Part shown: in pieces, positions 30,563 through 31,636 of the stretch
Layout of the letters: the number at the start of each line of letters is the position of its first letter
Numbering within the stretch: the stretch's first letter is position 1
Assembly: GCA_964559125.1 (NCBI GenBank)
Contig: CAZLGW010000050.1
Span: 1 to 31,636 of the forward strand
Source of the DNA: Ravibacter sp964559125
GTDB lineage: Bacteria; Bacteroidota; Bacteroidia; Cytophagales; Spirosomataceae
DNA: 31,636 nt
Direction of reading: 5' to 3'
The notes under the pieces: generated by a model
Databases searched by the model: none
The model's input: the letters and a program-made list of their open reading frames with translations, nothing else
Told to the model about the DNA's origin: nothing
Program-made: the position numbers and the translations under genes

Positions 30563-31636
30563 ATGAAAATAGACCAGCAACTCAAAGCTGCAGACCTCAA
30601 ATCCGGAATAGACCGCTTTTGGGAACTTTCAGCGCAGAAAATCGAACTCATCAACAAGGAATACGACACCTCGAAGGGATCTCCGGTGTTTACCGTAAAT
30701 GGCAAATATTCAGTACGCGGATGGACTGAATGGACGGAGGGATTTCGCTATGGATCGGAAATATTGCAGTATGACGCTACAGGTGATGAGAAATTTTTAC
30801 AATCTGCGAAAGCGCAGACTGTAAGGCGCATGGCTTTTCACGTAGGGCACTTCGGAGTACATGACCACGGTTTTAACAACGTGAGCACCTACGGCAACCT
30901 CGTCAGACTGATGAATGAAGGCCGGATTCCTGAAAATGAATGGGAGCGTAATTTTTACGAAGTAGCCCTTAAGGTCTCAGGTGCGGTTCAGGCCGACCGG
31001 TGGACCGATATCAAAGAAGGAGGGTATATCTATTCTTTCAACGGCCCGCACTCACTTTTTGTAGATACTATCCGGTCGGTACGCGCGCTGATGGTTTCTC
31101 ATTTGCTGGGACATGCGCTGATGGGGGAGAATGACAAAAAGATAAGCCTGCTCGAAAGAGGAATCTGGCATAGCATCAATACCGCAAAATATGCCGTTTA
31201 CTACGGCGAAGGCCGTGACCAATACGATCTATGGGGAAGAACCGCACACGAAAGTATTTTCAATATTAACGATAGAAACTACCGCTGTCCCAATTCACAA
31301 CAAGGGTTTTCGGGCTTTACCACCTGGACCCGTGGATTGGCGTGGGCCATGACCGGTTTTGCCGAGCAACTCGAAACCCTGCCTCTGTTTGCCGATGAAG
31401 AGCTGGAAGTATTCGGCGGGAGGAAGGCCGTAGAGGAGATATTCCTGAAAGCCGCCCGGGCCACCTGCGACTTTTACCTGGCACATAGCTCTCTCGATGG
31501 TGTGACTTACTGGGATACAGGAGCTCCGGATATCCATCGCCTGGGCGACTATACTTCCAAAGTTTCGGATCCTTTCAATGACTTCGAGCCGATCGACAGC
31601 TCTGCTTCCGCCATAGGCGCCCAGGGGCTCCTCCGG
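30563..31636 (+). CDS. GH88-like unsaturated glucuronyl hydrolase (3' end beyond window)
   Basis: The frame is open from the ATG at 30563 to the window end (358 codons). It has the (alpha/alpha)6-barrel pattern of unsaturated uronyl hydrolases: GWTEWTEGFRYGSEILQYDA, VHDHGFNNVSTYG with Asp101, FVDTIRSVRALMVSHLLG with Asp168, TTWTRGLAWAMTGFAEQL, and EPIDSSASAIGAQGLL at the edge. Asp101 and Asp168 correspond in context and spacing to the paired catalytic Asp residues of GH88 UGL (HDLGF and IDxxMN contexts). Such enzymes hydrate and split the unsaturated uronic acid left by polysaccharide lyases. No signal peptide is seen, so it is probably cytoplasmic. GH105 or another related family remains possible. 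Confidence 0.78.
   Translation, partial: MKIDQQLKAADLKSGIDRFWELSAQKIELINKEYDTSKGSPVFTVNGKYSVRGWTEWTEGFRYGSEILQYDATGDEKFLQSAKAQTVRRMAFHVGHFGVHDHGFNNVSTYGNLVRLMNEGRIPENEWERNFYEVALKVSGAVQADRWTDIKEGGYIYSFNGPHSLFVDTIRSVRALMVSHLLGHALMGENDKKISLLERGIWHSINTAKYAVYYGEGRDQYDLWGRTAHESIFNINDRNYRCPNSQQGFSGFTTWTRGLAWAMTGFAEQLETLPLFADEELEVFGGRKAVEEIFLKAARATCDFYLAHSSLDGVTYWDTGAPDIHRLGDYTSKVSDPFNDFEPIDSSASAIGAQGLLR

Overview
The window looks like a chromosomal segment of a Bacteroidota bacterium, probably from the Cytophagia/Sphingobacteriia/Chitinophagia side of the phylum. The evidence is a SusC/SusD pair with its own ECF sigma factor and FecR anti-sigma factor, a type IX secretion (Por) sorting domain, DUF4126, and repeated -7 boxes of the Bacteroidota form TAnnTTTG (TATCTTTG, TACTTTTG, TAATTTTG). 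Species cannot be fixed from the sequence alone.

Layout. 1-1440: a divergent pair made of a HxlR-type repressor (cut by the window edge) and a QOR2/NmrA-like NAD(P)H:quinone oxidoreductase, with twin palindromic operators between them. 1717-2778: an exported beta-lactamase-fold serine hydrolase. 2857-6943: an accessory patch ending at a tRNA-Glu gene. It holds an A+T-rich membrane acyltransferase, fragments of an S24 (LexA-like) regulator and of a T9SS-type surface protein, a decayed tRNA/tmRNA-like 3' end, a DUF433 antitoxin whose DUF5615 toxin is cut to 27 codons, and a winged-helix Fic protein whose catalytic His is Gln. Two interleaved direct repeats (2857/5153 and 4971/6841) suggest at least two past rearrangement or integration events.

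7123-9288: a LamG protein with a T9SS tail. 9467-18657 (minus strand, read right to left): sigma factor, FecR, SusC with an STN signalling domain, SusD, lipoprotein alpha/beta hydrolase, secreted BNR-repeat protein. This is a polysaccharide-utilisation-like locus under trans-envelope control, but without any glycoside hydrolase or polysaccharide lyase that I can name with certainty. 18784-20070: a YbdG-type MscS channel.

20353-24307 (plus strand): sodium:solute symporter, an atypical DHDPS/N-acetylneuraminate-lyase family aldolase and a DUF3748 lipoprotein, a compact small-acid or sugar uptake and cleavage operon. 24385-25290: an Rpn-family PD-(D/E)XK nuclease. 25708-27050: housekeeping genes (Gre/Rnk-like factor, YidD, beta-carbonic anhydrase). 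27142-30458: ABC exporter, DUF4126 and AraC regulator, closely packed. 30563 to the end: the start of a GH88-like unsaturated glucuronyl hydrolase, with its own promoter downstream of the AraC gene.

The common theme is glycan or acid-sugar catabolism. The most unusual part is the 5.1-6.8 kb segment, where a His-to-Gln Fic protein lies behind an array of about eight AAGCTCA/TGAGCTT half-sites that overlap its own promoter, suggesting a Fic-fold regulator rather than an AMPylating enzyme.
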